DNA of 64,000 nt from Piezodorus guildinii (taxonomy: Eukaryota > Arthropoda > Insecta > Hemiptera > Pentatomidae), in the NCBI GenBank assembly GCA_023052935.1, contig CM041292.1, positions 103,173,906 to 103,237,905 on the forward strand. Direction: 5' to 3'. The notes below the pieces were generated by a model that saw only the letters and a list, made by a program, of their open reading frames with translations, was not told the origin of the DNA and did no database searches. A program made the translations under genes and the position numbers. Shown here piece by piece: positions 46,111-57,319 of the stretch; positions within the stretch are counted from its first letter, which is position 1, and every line of letters starts with the position of its first letter.

Positions 46111-46681
46111 ATAGTTAATGTTGAGTTGATGGTAGTTGATGTTGATGATCCTTCTCTTGATGACCTGTATAAATATTCGCGATGTGTTCCTTTCATTTAT
46201 TCATGTACGCCGCCCTCTCGACAATTATACTATCCGCCATATTATACAATAGCAATTGGATGTGACAAGAGAAATTTTGGTTCATTCAATTTTGTGTACC
46301 ATCTTTTAACAACATCAACATTCATTTTATAAAATTCGAAAAAATTAAAAAAACATTAACGTTTTTAATCGAAAAGATTTATTTCTTAATCTGGGAAATC
46401 TGGGACACTTTTCAATGAGGAAAAGTTCCTCGTAATAATTTGTTCGAAATTATTAAAAAAGTAAGAATTGTGTCACAAGAATATATAAATAGTGTTTAAT
46501 TTTCTCTGATAAATTAGGTGAATCCAGCTACGTTTTCCCTGAAACTCGTGATATTAATAATAATTAATTTTAAAATAAAAAATAAAATAAATCACGAGGC
46601 ACTAATTAAAATACATCTGCCTGATAATTAAATATCATTTATATGATAATAATAGTGATTATTTTTTGTCTATATAATTAG
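46111..46681. other. unassigned AT-rich spacer
   Basis: Nothing recognised beyond short AT-rich ORFs. Confidence 0.35.
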
Positions 46682-47515
46682 AAAAAATCTGGTGGAACCA
46701 ACACACAACTTTCACTTACCTCTCATGCTAAAATCAATTTTAGAACTTTTAAAGAATGTGCAACTTTTATTTGAAAATAATAAATCATGATATACAAAAA
46801 AAAAATTAAATATTTGTTGAGATATATTACAATTCGTTTTGATATGAACAATAGTAATAGTGACATTTTTCAAACCACATTCATACAATATTTACAAAAA
46901 ACAATGATTAAGTCAAAACAATTACAATAGAAACTAAATATGTCTGCAGTTTTCACCTTCAGTTGGTTTTACAATTCTTTTATATTTCATTTGTATACTT
47001 ATTTATTTTATTTTTTTTATTAATGCCAGCTAGTAAAACTAATTAGTCATAACTAATTATCTCAAAGTAATTTAAAGAATTAATATTCTTTTACATTTTT
47101 GCTCTTTCACAGTATTTTAATCAAAATAAATCATTTATGAAATATAAGCCTGTTTAATATTTCTAATAAAAAATTACATTACTATATACATTTATAAAAA
47201 ATTATTATGTGTTGATAAATAGTGAGTTTATTCAAAATAATTAGTGCCGAGAAAATTGCAAAAATGTACGGTTGTGGTGCCATTTTCGATTCGCAGATTT
47301 CAATTAAGAAATTACTGTACATCCCAGGCATGGCACGTATACGTTTGGAATTTCCGTTTGGAATTTTCGGTTTCGAACTAGTTTTACCACTGACACCGAG
47401 TATTTTTGAGAATTGGTAATTTATACTCAATTGACCCTTTAAACTTGTATTTTCGTTGGTAAGTCGTATTCAAAAATTTTAACGATAACAATACCTTTCC
47501 TTACTATAAATTTCG
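46682..47515 (-). repeat. R900 repeat, copy (h), gutted, with Jockey 3' end inside
   Basis: The left end (AAAAAATCTGGTGGAACCAA, ACTTTCACTTACCTCTCATG) and the right end (AACGATAACAATACCTTTCC, TTACTATAAATTTCGTATG) are recognisable R900 termini. The middle has been replaced: at 46812-46935 it holds a copy of the last ~120 bp of the Jockey 3' UTR (TTGAGATATATTACAATTCG, GAACAATAGTAATAGTGACA, ACCACATTCATACAATATTT). The remaining middle is unassigned. Confidence 0.5.
46812..46935 (-). repeat. Jockey 3' UTR fragment
   Basis: Matches 56866-56990 of the intact Jockey in the same orientation, with scattered differences. No coding part is attached. Confidence 0.65.
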
Positions 47516-48206
47516 TATGTAATTTTATTTTTGAGTTATTCATTTTTATTTGCCGATGTAAAAATATAATACAATAATCAAATGAGTTTTCTTTTTTCAT
47601 GAATAAGTAAGTGATTATTATAGTAAATTTACGCTAATTACTTAATAATTAAATTAATCTAAGCCAAATCTTAGATTGATTTAGGAAAATACTCTGGCCC
47701 AATTGTATTGAGATGAGTCAGCTAATTATTAAATGGTCCATTAGTGCCAATTTTCTAGAACTGCACAGTCATGGCTGAAGGAGTGTGCTCTAAAATTCGA
47801 CCCCGCAGAACTGGAGATTCGGGCCAGGGAACGGAAGGAAAATATTCAGGAATGTGGTGGAAGGGTCTATTTAGGAATATTCAACATGACAGCCCGTTCT
47901 TTCGTAAGCCGATTATGGTCCTGGTCGATATTAAAACTTGTCAAACTTAAAGATTTAAACTGATATACCTAAAAATGATTTTACAAAAAATCACTGCTGT
48001 ATAACATTTCAAGCATATTTATTGTAAATGTATAACTTAAGTTTTCGACGACTTTTCATGTTTCAGCTTGACTAAACATTTCGATCTAGGTGACCTTAAA
48101 ATATTTCACCGATAACGCGTATTTTAAATTGCACCATTATATTTCACAAGTGACTGAAATTAAAAATATTAGTGGTTGATGCGAAGGTATTCATTTTAAC
48201 GTAGGA
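47516..48206. other. spacer with a diverged R900 scrap and a short open frame
   Basis: At 47740-47955 one frame stays open for about 70 codons (K-F-D-P-A-E-L-E-I-R-A-R-E-R-K, then G-G-R-V-Y-L-G-I-F). It has a coding-like texture but no family that I can name. At 47940-48150 a weak R900-like minus copy is visible (TCGACGACTTTTCATGTTTC). Confidence 0.35.
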
Positions 48207-50275
48207 TACAGGAATGTCCTCACACTCTGCATACCCGAAGTACTGAAATTGCTCTCAGAGCAGCTTAATAAATATTATGTAGACATTACTGCCATCCAAG
48301 AAATCTGATTTAAATAAAAGCTGGAAAGAGAATTATTGAAAAAAAGCCACATTATTTAATACAGTTGCAGTAAGAGAACCCACGAATATGGCACAGAATT
48401 TGTTATAAATGTAATCTTCGATATTTATCGACAAGGAATATGATTCAGACCTGTAAGCCCAAAAATGTGTGTGAAATCGAATAAGGATCCAAGGAAAATT
48501 TTATAATTATTCCATTTTGAGTGTGCATGCCCCAACGGAAATTTCGGAGGAGGGTGAAAAAGATGCTTTTTATGAACTCTTAGAAAGAACTGTGTATGCC
48601 TGTCCGCAGTATAGTACTAAAATATTCTCAGGTGACTTAAATTCAAAAGTAGGGAAGGAAATGGCATTTCACTTGACTATTGCTTGCACGAGTAAAGACG
48701 GCCTAAGTCTAATAAATTTTGCGGTCTCTCATGTGGTTGATAGTAGCAGTACACTTTTAACTAATAAGAAAATCCACAAGTGAACGTGGAAAACATCTGA
48801 CGGGTCAACACTGAACCAAATTGATCATATCCTTATCAAAATGAGGCACATGTCTAAGCTCCTCAACACAAGGGTAGTCAGAAGCGCGAATGTGGATTCT
48901 GATCACTTTTTAAGCATCGCCCAATTACGAGCGAGGTATCACTAAAGAAGAAAATCGCATCAGCACAGAAGTGTAAGCGGTACAACCTAGATAAGCTAAG
49001 GGATTCAATAATTCGCGTATATAACGCGAACAGAAAAAAATGAAGTCCTTAGGATAAATAAGCAGTTTAGAGAATTCTGAAAAGCAGTCAATCGGAAAAT
49101 GAAACCTTTTGAAAGCAAACTACCTACTGTCTGGATGCTGATGGTAAGCTCCTTACCGATAGAATGAATGTGGAGAATGGAAGAGACGTTTCTCCTGGCT
49201 TCTTAATCAGGACCTGCTGGAACAAGTTAAAGCAATAGCGAAGATTTTCCTTTATTTCGATCAAAGGAACCGCCATATGAAAAGGATATATTAGATTTGT
49301 TAGCGAAGGCGCCAAGTGTTGACGAATCGCCTGCATAATTACTGAAGTGTGCACGTCTCCTCTTAGATTTAGCTTTGGAGAAGTCCATTAGAGATTCCGG
49401 TATACAAGCAGGTGGAACGGTATCCAGTCGGGGGCAGTGCATCTACTAGCTTATGCTGATAATATTGACATCGCTGGAAGCTCTTTCCAGGCAGTCTCTG
49501 ATGGATTAAAAAAATGGGCCTTAAAGTCGGTGCTGCAAACATTAAGTATATGGTGATGAAGGAAAATCCCAGACCTGGGGTAAGAATTACCGTTGGGGAA
49601 TTCTCAATCGAAAAAAGTATCAGAGTTTATCTATCTTGGATCCCTCATTACGCAAGATAATGTTGTGGATGTTGAAATTATGTGCCAATCGTTGTTCGTC
49701 CGATTAGCCACTGTACACATAAAGTGATGTTTAAGAAATAAACAAACAAACAAAGCCAATCGTTATTATGGTCCATATTTTAGGAGCCATGCCTTAAACA
49801 GAAAAACAAAAATGCTATTGTATAAAACCGTTATCCGGCCTATACTCCTTTATGGCTCAGAAACATGGACTATCTCGAAAACAGGCGAGCAGAATATAAT
49901 GGTCTTTGAGAGGAAGACTCTTCATAAAATCTTTTTGAGGTGTGAAGATTGACCTGGGATGGAGACGTCGGGCAAACCAGGAGCTCGAAGATTTATTTGA
50001 ATAACCACACGTGATTAATGCTATGAAGTTCAATAGGTTGAGGTAGGCTGGACTCATCGCTCGAATGGCTCAGAACGATATTCCGAAGAAGATTCTTACA
50101 GAGGTGGTTCACTGAACAAGGTGTCGTGAAGACCTAGACTTCGGTGGAGTGACGGTGTTGCTAGTGATGTCAGGTCCATGTTGGGAGTGTGAGGAGCTGG
50201 ATGGCGGCAGCACAAGATAGTAACAATTGGTGGAGGATGGTGGTGTGGTCGACATCGAGTTGTAGCACCGTATAA
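48207..50275 (+). pseudogene. RTE-like LINE, endonuclease plus RT, degraded
   Basis: A nearly complete but broken ORF. The endonuclease starts near 48210 (K-L-L-S-E-Q-L-N-K-Y-Y-V-D-I-T-A-I-Q-E). It continues S-V-H-A-P-T-E (48517), I-F-S-G-D-L-N-S-K-V-G (48620), N-Q-I-D-H-I-L-I (48810) and V-D-S-D-H-F-L (48890), the core blocks of APE-type LINE endonucleases in RTE elements. The RT is mostly eroded, with pieces near 49380-49640 (K-S-I-R-D-S-G-I; V-Y-L-S-W-I-P-H). The tail shows L-L-Y-K-T-V-I-R-P-I, Y-G-S-E-T-W-T-I-S-K-T-G and the end near 50260. A 61-bp SINE-B tail is inserted at 49694-49754. Stops and frameshifts throughout make it dead. Confidence 0.8.
49684..49764 (+). repeat. SINE-B tail nested in the RTE relic, 10-bp TSD
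   Basis: The 61-bp insert (49694-49754) begins GTTCGTCCGATTAGCCACTG and ends ATAAACAAACAAACAAA, matching the last part of SINE-B. It is flanked by GCCAATCGTT at 49684-49693 and 49755-49764, and removing it rejoins the LINE sequence. Confidence 0.8.
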
Positions 50276-50610
50276 ATAGAATAAAATGTCTTTTTGGATG
50301 AATTTATTTGTGACAAAGTAAGAAGCATTGAGGATTTCACAAAAGATTTTGGATTGCAAAGATTGGACGCGGCAAGAAATGCTTAAACAGAGCTCCAAAG
50401 CCCAACTCAGTAAGTATAGATAGGCCTTATACTATTTGTGGTTTAATGGAAGGGTAAGGCGGTGGTCTAGTAAGTGTGGAACTAACATCCTTGTCGTTTC
50501 AGTTTTGTGTCGGATTTCATGTTAGACGTTTGTCATGTAGGAGCCCAGGATAGCAAATCTGCTCAATTGGCGGAATATTATAAAGGATACTGTAGGGCAT
50601 GTTACTGTAT
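50276..50610 (-). pseudogene. Jockey LINE RT C-terminal scrap
   Basis: The minus-strand reading has V-Q-S-L-Q-S-K-I-F-C-E-I-L-N-A-S-Y-F-V-T-N-K-F-I split only by drift, matching 'SFQSKVLRTIVNAPYYVTN' of the intact ORF2. Above it, pieces near 50420-50600 resemble the R-R-L-x-D-K-R-x-T-W-N region. It joins the end of the RTE relic without a visible boundary. Confidence 0.7.
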
Positions 50611-51180
50611 AGAAATAAAAACTAATTAGTCACCAATTAAATATTTTAACATTTCATGCTATACTTTGTAGTTTTTGCTCATTGTGCAGAAAAAATCATT
50701 AAATTTAGGGTTATTATATTGTCATCGCATATAATATAAAACTTTATATAATTAGATTTTGGAATGAAGACATTTCCTCACTAACTTCGACTTTTCTTCC
50801 GCACATTGTATAAAAAAAAAAAAAAAAAAAGAATTAATGGTTTCTTTTGATTGATTCTATGTATCATTATTTTAATTTTGATAAAATTTATTATAGTATG
50901 GGCGGAAACACAACAATTTTAGTTCATACCTCTTTAATCATCATATCCGGAAAAAATAAAAGCCAAAGCCTGTTTATTTAAAATTAAAAAAAATAGAAAA
51001 TTAACGGATTATAGAACAATGACCTTAAAATAGAGATACCGACCTTATGTTATGTATAGAGTAACCTTATGTTATCCAGATTTAGAAGGTTGTAGTAATG
51101 AAAAGCTGCTGCGTGTAGACTTGACTTCTTACATTAGTTTATTTTGTATTATATAGGTCAAATGTTGTTGAGCTATTTCA
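50611..51180. other. unassigned AT-rich spacer
   Basis: A short A18 run near 50812-50830. Nothing else is recognised. Confidence 0.35.
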
Positions 51181-51184
51181 ATTT

Positions 51185-51889
51185 TTTGACGTGACAACAT
51201 CTTATAAATTGATGGGTGCATGAACGAAAACGTTGTGTCCCGTTACCATGTACGTGTGCGCATGCGCAAGAGTCACAGTTGATCGTCAAGGAGTGGGGGT
51301 AGTGTCTGTGACGTAAATATAATGGACAATTGTATAACAATATTGATATTTGTTTGGCCGAAATAGTTTGTTCAACTGCGAATGTGAACTTTAAGTTCGT
51401 TTTAGCTGGGGCCTATGTTCATCCGAATTCTACGATACCAAACATAGGAATACTTGTATATCAGTCGCTATTCCCGTATATATCGAATAGAAATTATGTA
51501 CCAGATATGTTAGAAGTCGATATGGAAACTCCAATATTATTCTGAGGTGACTTTAACATCGACGTATCTAAAAATGATCGCTTTATTAAATTTATGAAAG
51601 AAACGTTCAATTTGGATTGTCAAAACGATACTCAAATTCCAACAACGATTGGTTCCACTACGTTAACTTTAACATTCTCGCGACATATAACTGCTGAATT
51701 GTTGCCTATAATATCTTACTTCTCATATCATCGTCCAGTAGTAAATAGAATCTTAAGTGTAAAATCATAATTTCTGATGTATATATGGTTGAAAAAATAA
51801 ATTGTACTAACATTCATGCATCATTATTTATTTACTATATATCATCTATTACTTATGTTTGACGTTAACGTTGAGGTTGTCACGTTAAA
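51185..51889 (+). mobile_element. Helentron-type endonuclease fragment bounded by short inverted repeats
   Basis: The plus strand at 51330-51770 encodes A-G-A-Y-V-H-P-N-S-T-I, then after one stop G-D-F-N-I-D-V-S-K-N-D, F-M-K-E-T-F-N-L-D-C, T-T-I-G-S-T-T-L-T-L-T-F-S-R and I-S-Y-F-S-Y-H-R-P-V-V-N. This order resembles the APE-like endonuclease found at the C-terminus of Helentron/Helitron-2 helicase proteins in arthropods. The stretch is bracketed by TTTGACGTGACAAC (51185-51198) and its near-complement GTTGTCACGTTAAA (51876-51889), 13 of 14 matching. Rep and helicase parts are missing, so this would be a deleted derivative. The protein family assignment is moderately sure; the boundary assignment is inference. 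Confidence 0.5.
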
Positions 51890-53114
51890 GTGGCCTGAGG
51901 GTACAACTGAGTTGTTTTTTTTATTCACAATAAACGACCTATTGCTTTCGGTTTTAATTATGTTGTACTGATAAAACATTAGTTAAGTAAATAATTCATT
52001 CAATCATTGTAAAATCATGATGGAAAATATATTTTTTTCATTTTCTTTAATAATCCTTATTGTCTACTTTTACTTGTTAACTTCATTTTAATTGTTTAAT
52101 TTAAGTTCATCACACTTTTATAGCTCTTCATTTAAATTCTAAAAATAATTTTATTAAAATAAAACTATTTGGTCACCTTATATGACTCCCAAAGGATTTA
52201 GATTGTTGGTAGAAATTAAATAAGAGCATAATTTATTTCTTAATTTAAACAATTCTGCATTGTTTTTGAGATGCTGTTTAAATCTAAGAAATGAAATAAA
52301 TCAATAAATCTTTGTTTGAACGGATGAATGGTACTATTAATATTAATGGTCCCAAGATGATTCATTATTTCACTATTATCGATCCGATATCTGCTCACGA
52401 TGTGATTTAAATTTAATCTAGATTTAATCGCCTAAGTGATCGCTTTCTAATCAGTGAAAATGGCATGGCAGTTTTGTGTATTAGAAGAAAGCGTTGTTTA
52501 TCATAGGGACTTCTTTGTCGATTTTATCAGGAGATCTAAGATCTCGCCCGCGGCCTAAACCACTGGCCGGGCATCGCTGGCTGAGCTTCGGCTCGGGGCG
52601 AAAGTGAATACAAGTCGTGCCCGCCCGTAATCACTACTGACTTCGTTTTCTTCCATACGTAATTATGCAAATATCTTCTGGTCCTTTTAAGTCAGGATTT
52701 GCCGCTCCATTTAGAGAGGCCTAGGGAGCCGAAGACCGTTTAGTATGATAATATGTCCCGGAAGGCTCAACTGGGAAACCACCATGAAGAGTGCATTTGT
52801 TAACTTATTAGTTTTGATTTGCTAATAAAATTATTTGGTAACGATTTTCTATATAAGTAGTCTTTAAAAGCAATTAAAATCATAACTCCAATTGATCACC
52901 TCCCACCAGTCAGCAATCTAACTGATTTTCATTGTATGCAATTGTCAACAGATAAATCAAAATTATATTAAGTTTTAAGCTCCAACCTTTTAAATTTTCA
53001 AAGCGTTAGGATCTTTATCAGATGTACCTTAATTATATTCTGACTTAAACATTTTACATTGCTAATGGTCAGCAAATATAAAATTAAATTTTCTTCCTTC
53101 TTCATTTACAAGTT
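51890..53114. other. unassigned spacer with a GC-rich patch
   Basis: AT-rich except a sharp GC patch at 52535-52650 (TCGCCCGCGGCCTAAACCAC; GAGCTTCGGCTCGGGGCG). The patch has no ORF or SINE boxes that I can confirm. Confidence 0.35.
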
Positions 53115-53405
53115 TTCTCCCTCAATGGATTGCCTGTTAAATCAGAAGTTCTCCCTACTGCTCTCTATCGCAACAGTCACCTTCTTGATGTCCCTTGTCG
53201 GCCCTCGTCTCCTCCACGCAATCCTTCCACCTGGTTCGGGCTCTTCCTCTCCTTAATCCTGGCTGCTCCAACAACAGCCGTGTCTTCGGCCATCTACCCT
53301 CCGGCATCCACTGGCAATGTCCATATACCACCGCAGCTTGCTCTTTATAATCCTTGCCGGAACTCATTTGGTCGCCCCCATTCTGTTCCTGATCCAAAAA
53401 TCCAT
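53115..53405 (-). pseudogene. RTE-like LINE RT tail relic
   Basis: The minus-strand reading V-V-Y-G-H-C-Q-W-M-P-E-G-R-W-P, then R-T-R-W-K-D-C-V-E-E-T and D-C-C-D-R-E-Q-W, follows the usual LINE tail order (GH-x-R-M, GRPRxRWxD, DR-x-x-W). Plus-strand ORFs over the same bases are shadows. The tail is isolated, with no visible TSD. Confidence 0.65.
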
Positions 53406-53535
53406 TTATACTTCTTGTATTATGTAATTTGGAGTTGATTATTGGGTTATGTCTTCATTTGTTAGCATATTTGCTTATTGCATAAGCAGATAGCAAATCC
53501 CATTTTACTAGCTTCTTTGAATAAATAATAAATAA

Positions 53536-53539
<4 letters not shown>

Positions 53540-53582
<43 letters not shown>
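53540..53582. repeat. (TA)n microsatellite
   Basis: About 20 TA units following an AATAAATAAATA tract. Confidence 0.9.
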
Positions 53583-53587
<5 letters not shown>

Positions 53588-53589
53588 TT

Positions 53590-54600
53590 ATATAATCAAA
53601 TCATCAATTAAATTTCTTAATGTGCTTAAATTCCTACTACAATCCAGTTGCCTTTCATTGTTTAATTTGTTCCAAATTAGCGCCATTTTATTGATTGGTG
53701 ATGCACTTGCCAAATTAGTTCTACGAATTGAGATGTAAAATCATTATTCGCCCTGTTGCAATGTCTAAAATTTAGTCAACACAGAGAACCACTATTATTA
53801 ACAATACACTGGGACAATTTGATTAAATAAAAAACTTTAGACTTTTCACATCTCTGTCTCAGCGTATTTGTTGAACATTTAAAAAAATTTGTTGTTAACC
53901 TTTATAGGGAAAATCCCAATCTGGATATACTCCAATCGTGTTATAATAAACGAACCTTAAAATTCAGTTTTGTAGTTTCCCTTTTCTTTTATGTAATGTG
54001 GGAACCAATGAAACTACAACATTAAATTCCAGGTCTAATAAGGGGGTTAAAAGTGTTATTTTACATAAAGAAATGTTGTGAAACATTGTAAATAATTCAT
54101 TTCAATATGGCCATTGTAAGTGTTTGATCAAATACTACTCCTAAATATTTTATCTCACTCGCTCTGAGTAGAAGTTTATCATCTATTTAGTGATAAATAT
54201 TAAATCATTTTTTGATCTTAAATAAGACATTACGAAACCCTTGCTTACATTAAAGAACAATATATTAGTTTCCGAATAATCTGTTATCGAATAAAAAACA
54301 GCCTGCAACGATAAATAATGACTTACATCAGAAATAATCCTATAATTTAAAAGCGTCCGCCTAAAAAAAAAACTTTGATATACTCAGACAAGTCGTTAAC
54401 AAAACACACGAGTATCAGTGGCCCTTAGATTACTTCCAAGAGGTATCACAGAAGTTGGAGTAAAGTCCTCCGAGCAGTAAATAGGAATCAAACAAGAACC
54501 AGACAAGAAAAATTTCATAATACTTAATTTTGACCTAATATGAGAATTACTCACATCCACATTCATTCTCCAGAAAAAAATCATTGCCTTCATCATCATA
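53590..54600 (-). pseudogene. non-LTR retrotransposon RT relic
   Basis: On the minus strand, pieces in several frames read S-H-I-R-S-K-L (near 54545), P-T-S-V-I-P-L-G-S-N-L (motif B, near 54440), D-L-S-E-Y-I-K (near 54390), K-x-x-D-A-F-K-L-like (damaged ADD block, near 54350), F-F-N-V-S-K-x-F-V-M-S-Y (near 54220), I-K-Y-L-G-V-V-F-D-Q-T-L (near 54150) and I-R-R-T-N-L-A-S-A-S-P-I-N-K-M (near 53720). The last exon-like frame ends at a stop near 53596 after S-T-L-R-N-L-I-D-D-L. This is a Jockey/CR1-grade RT in correct order with many stops. It is a different lineage from the intact Jockey: 'GSNLGPLLF' style, with a 'INKM-x-x-x-W-N' tail. Confidence 0.7.
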
Positions 54601-56149
54601 TCCGCAACGAAAACTCAGGTTTTTAATTTAATTTCCCTTCATAAAAATAAATTTTATCCAATTAAAACACACCACTGATAAAAAATACTTTGCAATACAA
54701 ATATTTAAATAATTTCTTATCAGATACAACGATATTATTTTCCTCAGTTCAATGAATTTTTTTTTTAAATATCTCTTAAACTAGCAGAAATAATACAGTG
54801 CATTCCAAAGCTGCACGTGGTCGGGGTTAGTACAGCGGGTGAGATACTGGAATTCCAACAACGCCCGGTTATATTAGAAAATTTCTTCTATTCTACTAGC
54901 CATCCATCAATTTTAGTGGAGAAATACTCTACTGCATGGCTTTGTATATTCCTTATTTGTTATTATGATATGGAAAATTCGGATGGTTAGTCATGATTAT
55001 CACCATATCATCATTGTATGACCCTTAATATAATTATCTTTATCAAATAATTCACTTGAAACCATGATAGCTTGTGGTCTGGAATGTTAAATATTACCTG
55101 GACAAGAAATTTGCATGGATTTTTATATTCATTGATTTTTTTGGGGTTGTCTGAGAAAAAAATGCAGGATGTTGAATTTTCTTTAAAATCTCGCTCCACA
55201 CCTATATAATAAACTGTTTACTTTTACTGAAATATGCATTTGTATGAATGTCAACACTTAATAATCCTCTTCCTAACGATAATTTTTTACCTCCATTATT
55301 TTCTCCTATAAATAATTCAGTCTTTGCTTAGCTTTCAATGCGTGATATTTTTTAGATAGATTTATTGCTATTTACAACTGTATAATGATATACATCTAGT
55401 AAATGAGATACAAGATAAAAATTTCATGGATTCACATGTGGGGATACTACCCATTGGCAGCTCCCCAAATGCGTGATATAAGTATAGTTTTGTTTGTTTA
55501 GTATAGTTTTGTAAGTCTGAGGCATACAGCTTCATTAGCTCTGGACAAACCATCTATGCCGAATCGTATTGTAACCAAATTAATACAATGCATTAGAACT
55601 TTGCAATAATGAAGTCATCTCTGGTCAATTGAATGGAGCCGATTTTGTAAAGAAAGACAACCTTAGTAAGACATGGATTCAAAGAAAAAAACAAAACAAA
55701 TGGATTGAAACATTCAAAGAAAAATACATAATAAATTGATTATACCAAACCTAGTTACAAACAGTAGGCATAACGGCAAACAAAGTCGTTGAGTACCTTA
55801 TTCAATCGCTAGTTAGATACCCAAGAAGCTCAGATGTATGGTGAGAAAGACAATAAATGAGACCATTTTTCCAATGTGCATTAGCAGAGAACTCTCTGTA
55901 GAATTACGAGCGACTAAGTGACTAAGACAATATTGTCTTATAACAAAATAAGGGTAATACAATATTGTCGTATAGATTGCTATGTGAGAGTAACGCATAA
56001 AGGTTGGGCACACAATTTTTGATCGAAGTGAGCAAATTTTGACCCTTATTCGTTGATATCACTGGGCACTTACAAAAGGTCAGGTAACCATACCTACTGG
56101 TGCCTCTTGCGAAGAGTCTTGGGGTTATTAAGATCAAAATCCAGTACTT
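54601..56149. other. unassigned spacer
   Basis: AT-rich, short chance ORFs, no element ends. A mixed-composition patch near 54800-54870 is unassigned. Confidence 0.4.
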
Positions 56150-56740
56150 CGTACTCCAGGAAACGCCTGTGCGAAATAAAATGGTAGCATTCCGTGATGC
56201 TTACATATTTAGGCTCAATGCTGACTCAGGATAATCGTTCAGACAATAATCCAAACCAGTTATACCACATGTTGAGAAAACAACTTTTTGGCAAAATCCC
56301 CTCCAATTTGATGAAAATTCATCTGTATAAGACCAAAATCCGCCTAGTTACTAATTTACTGCTCGGAAACTACAACTAATAATGGTGTATGAAATATCAT
56401 CCAATTTGATTGAAAAATCCTTGAAGGTTATTTGGAGAAGAGACAGATGAGATTTATAGGAGGAGTAAACAAACACGATATTATATGATGCAAACAACAA
56501 GCTCTGCGTTGTTGAGATCAGAATTACCTTAAACTAGGGACCTGTGGCGCGTGTTGACCAAGAAAACTAGACTTGAAAGTCGCTAATGGAACGAGAGGAA
56601 GAGGAAAGAAGTTGCTCCTGATGGTCGGAGTATTCTGGAGTACGCAACTGGATGGCCACAGTAGAGAACCGTGATGACAGTCGGAAGTTGATAGCGGAGA
56701 CCTGGACTTGGCTACCGGTTGTAGTGTCGAGCTGAATGAA
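56150..56740 (+). pseudogene. RTE-like LINE RT tail relic
   Basis: The plus strand reads L-T-Y-L-G-S-M-L-T-Q-D-N-R-S-D-N, then F-G-K-I-P-S-N-L-M-K-I-H-L-Y-K-T-K-I-R (56194-56379). After frameshifts come R-R-Q-M-R-F-I-G-G-V, R-G-R-G-K-K and L-D-G-H-S-R. 'YLGSxxTxD' and 'LYKTxIRP' are standard markers of RT tails in this group. The minus-strand ORFs at 56524-56761 are shadows. It lies just 3' of the intact Jockey. Confidence 0.7.
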
Positions 56741-56841
56741 TGAATCACCATAGGGTATCAATTATTGATTTATTACTGTTTCATAATTCGAAAAAAAAGT
56801 AATATAACTTTCCAAATTGGAATTCGATGAATAGTGAATAA

Positions 56842-57319
56842 TTTTTTTTTTTTTTTTTTTTTTTTATTGAGATATATTACAATTTGTTACAAAATGAACA
56901 ATAGTAATATTGATAAGAGACCACATTCATACTATATATACAGAAAATAATAATAATGGTCAAATTTCATAAAATATAACATAAATTCAAATATATACAA
57001 TAAAATAATAATAATAAATAAAAAACAAAACAAATCGAAACATAAACCTATTATTGAGATAAATAAAAAGTTGGCAAATAAATAAACATCTTACACACAA
57101 TCATAACTATATACAATATATACAATTGCTAAAGGGACCCCAGCAAGCGCTTTTCCCTCCACTTGTGGAGGAAAAAGCGGAATCCAAGAGATCCCAGCAC
57201 CTCTATCTCAGCCGCATCACTGGTCTGAGTCAATGGAGGCTGAGTTAGGGCGCTGTAGCCACAAACATACCGTACATGAGTGGAGGATCTGACCATTGTC
57301 AGAACTCCAGTTTAAATGT
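56842..57319 (-). other. Jockey 3' UTR and poly(A) tail
   Basis: About 450 bp of 3' UTR after the ORF2 stop, then A24 on the element strand. Its last ~120 bp recur at 46812-46935. No AATAAA is evident immediately before the tail. Confidence 0.8.

Noticed and set aside
47027..47040. A Helitron 3' end at GCCAGCTAGT
   Set aside because: There is no GC hairpin upstream and no matching 5' end nearby. Chance match.
56524..56761. Minus-strand ORFs rich in Ser/Pro
   Set aside because: They are antisense to the plus-strand LINE tail relic at 56150-56740.
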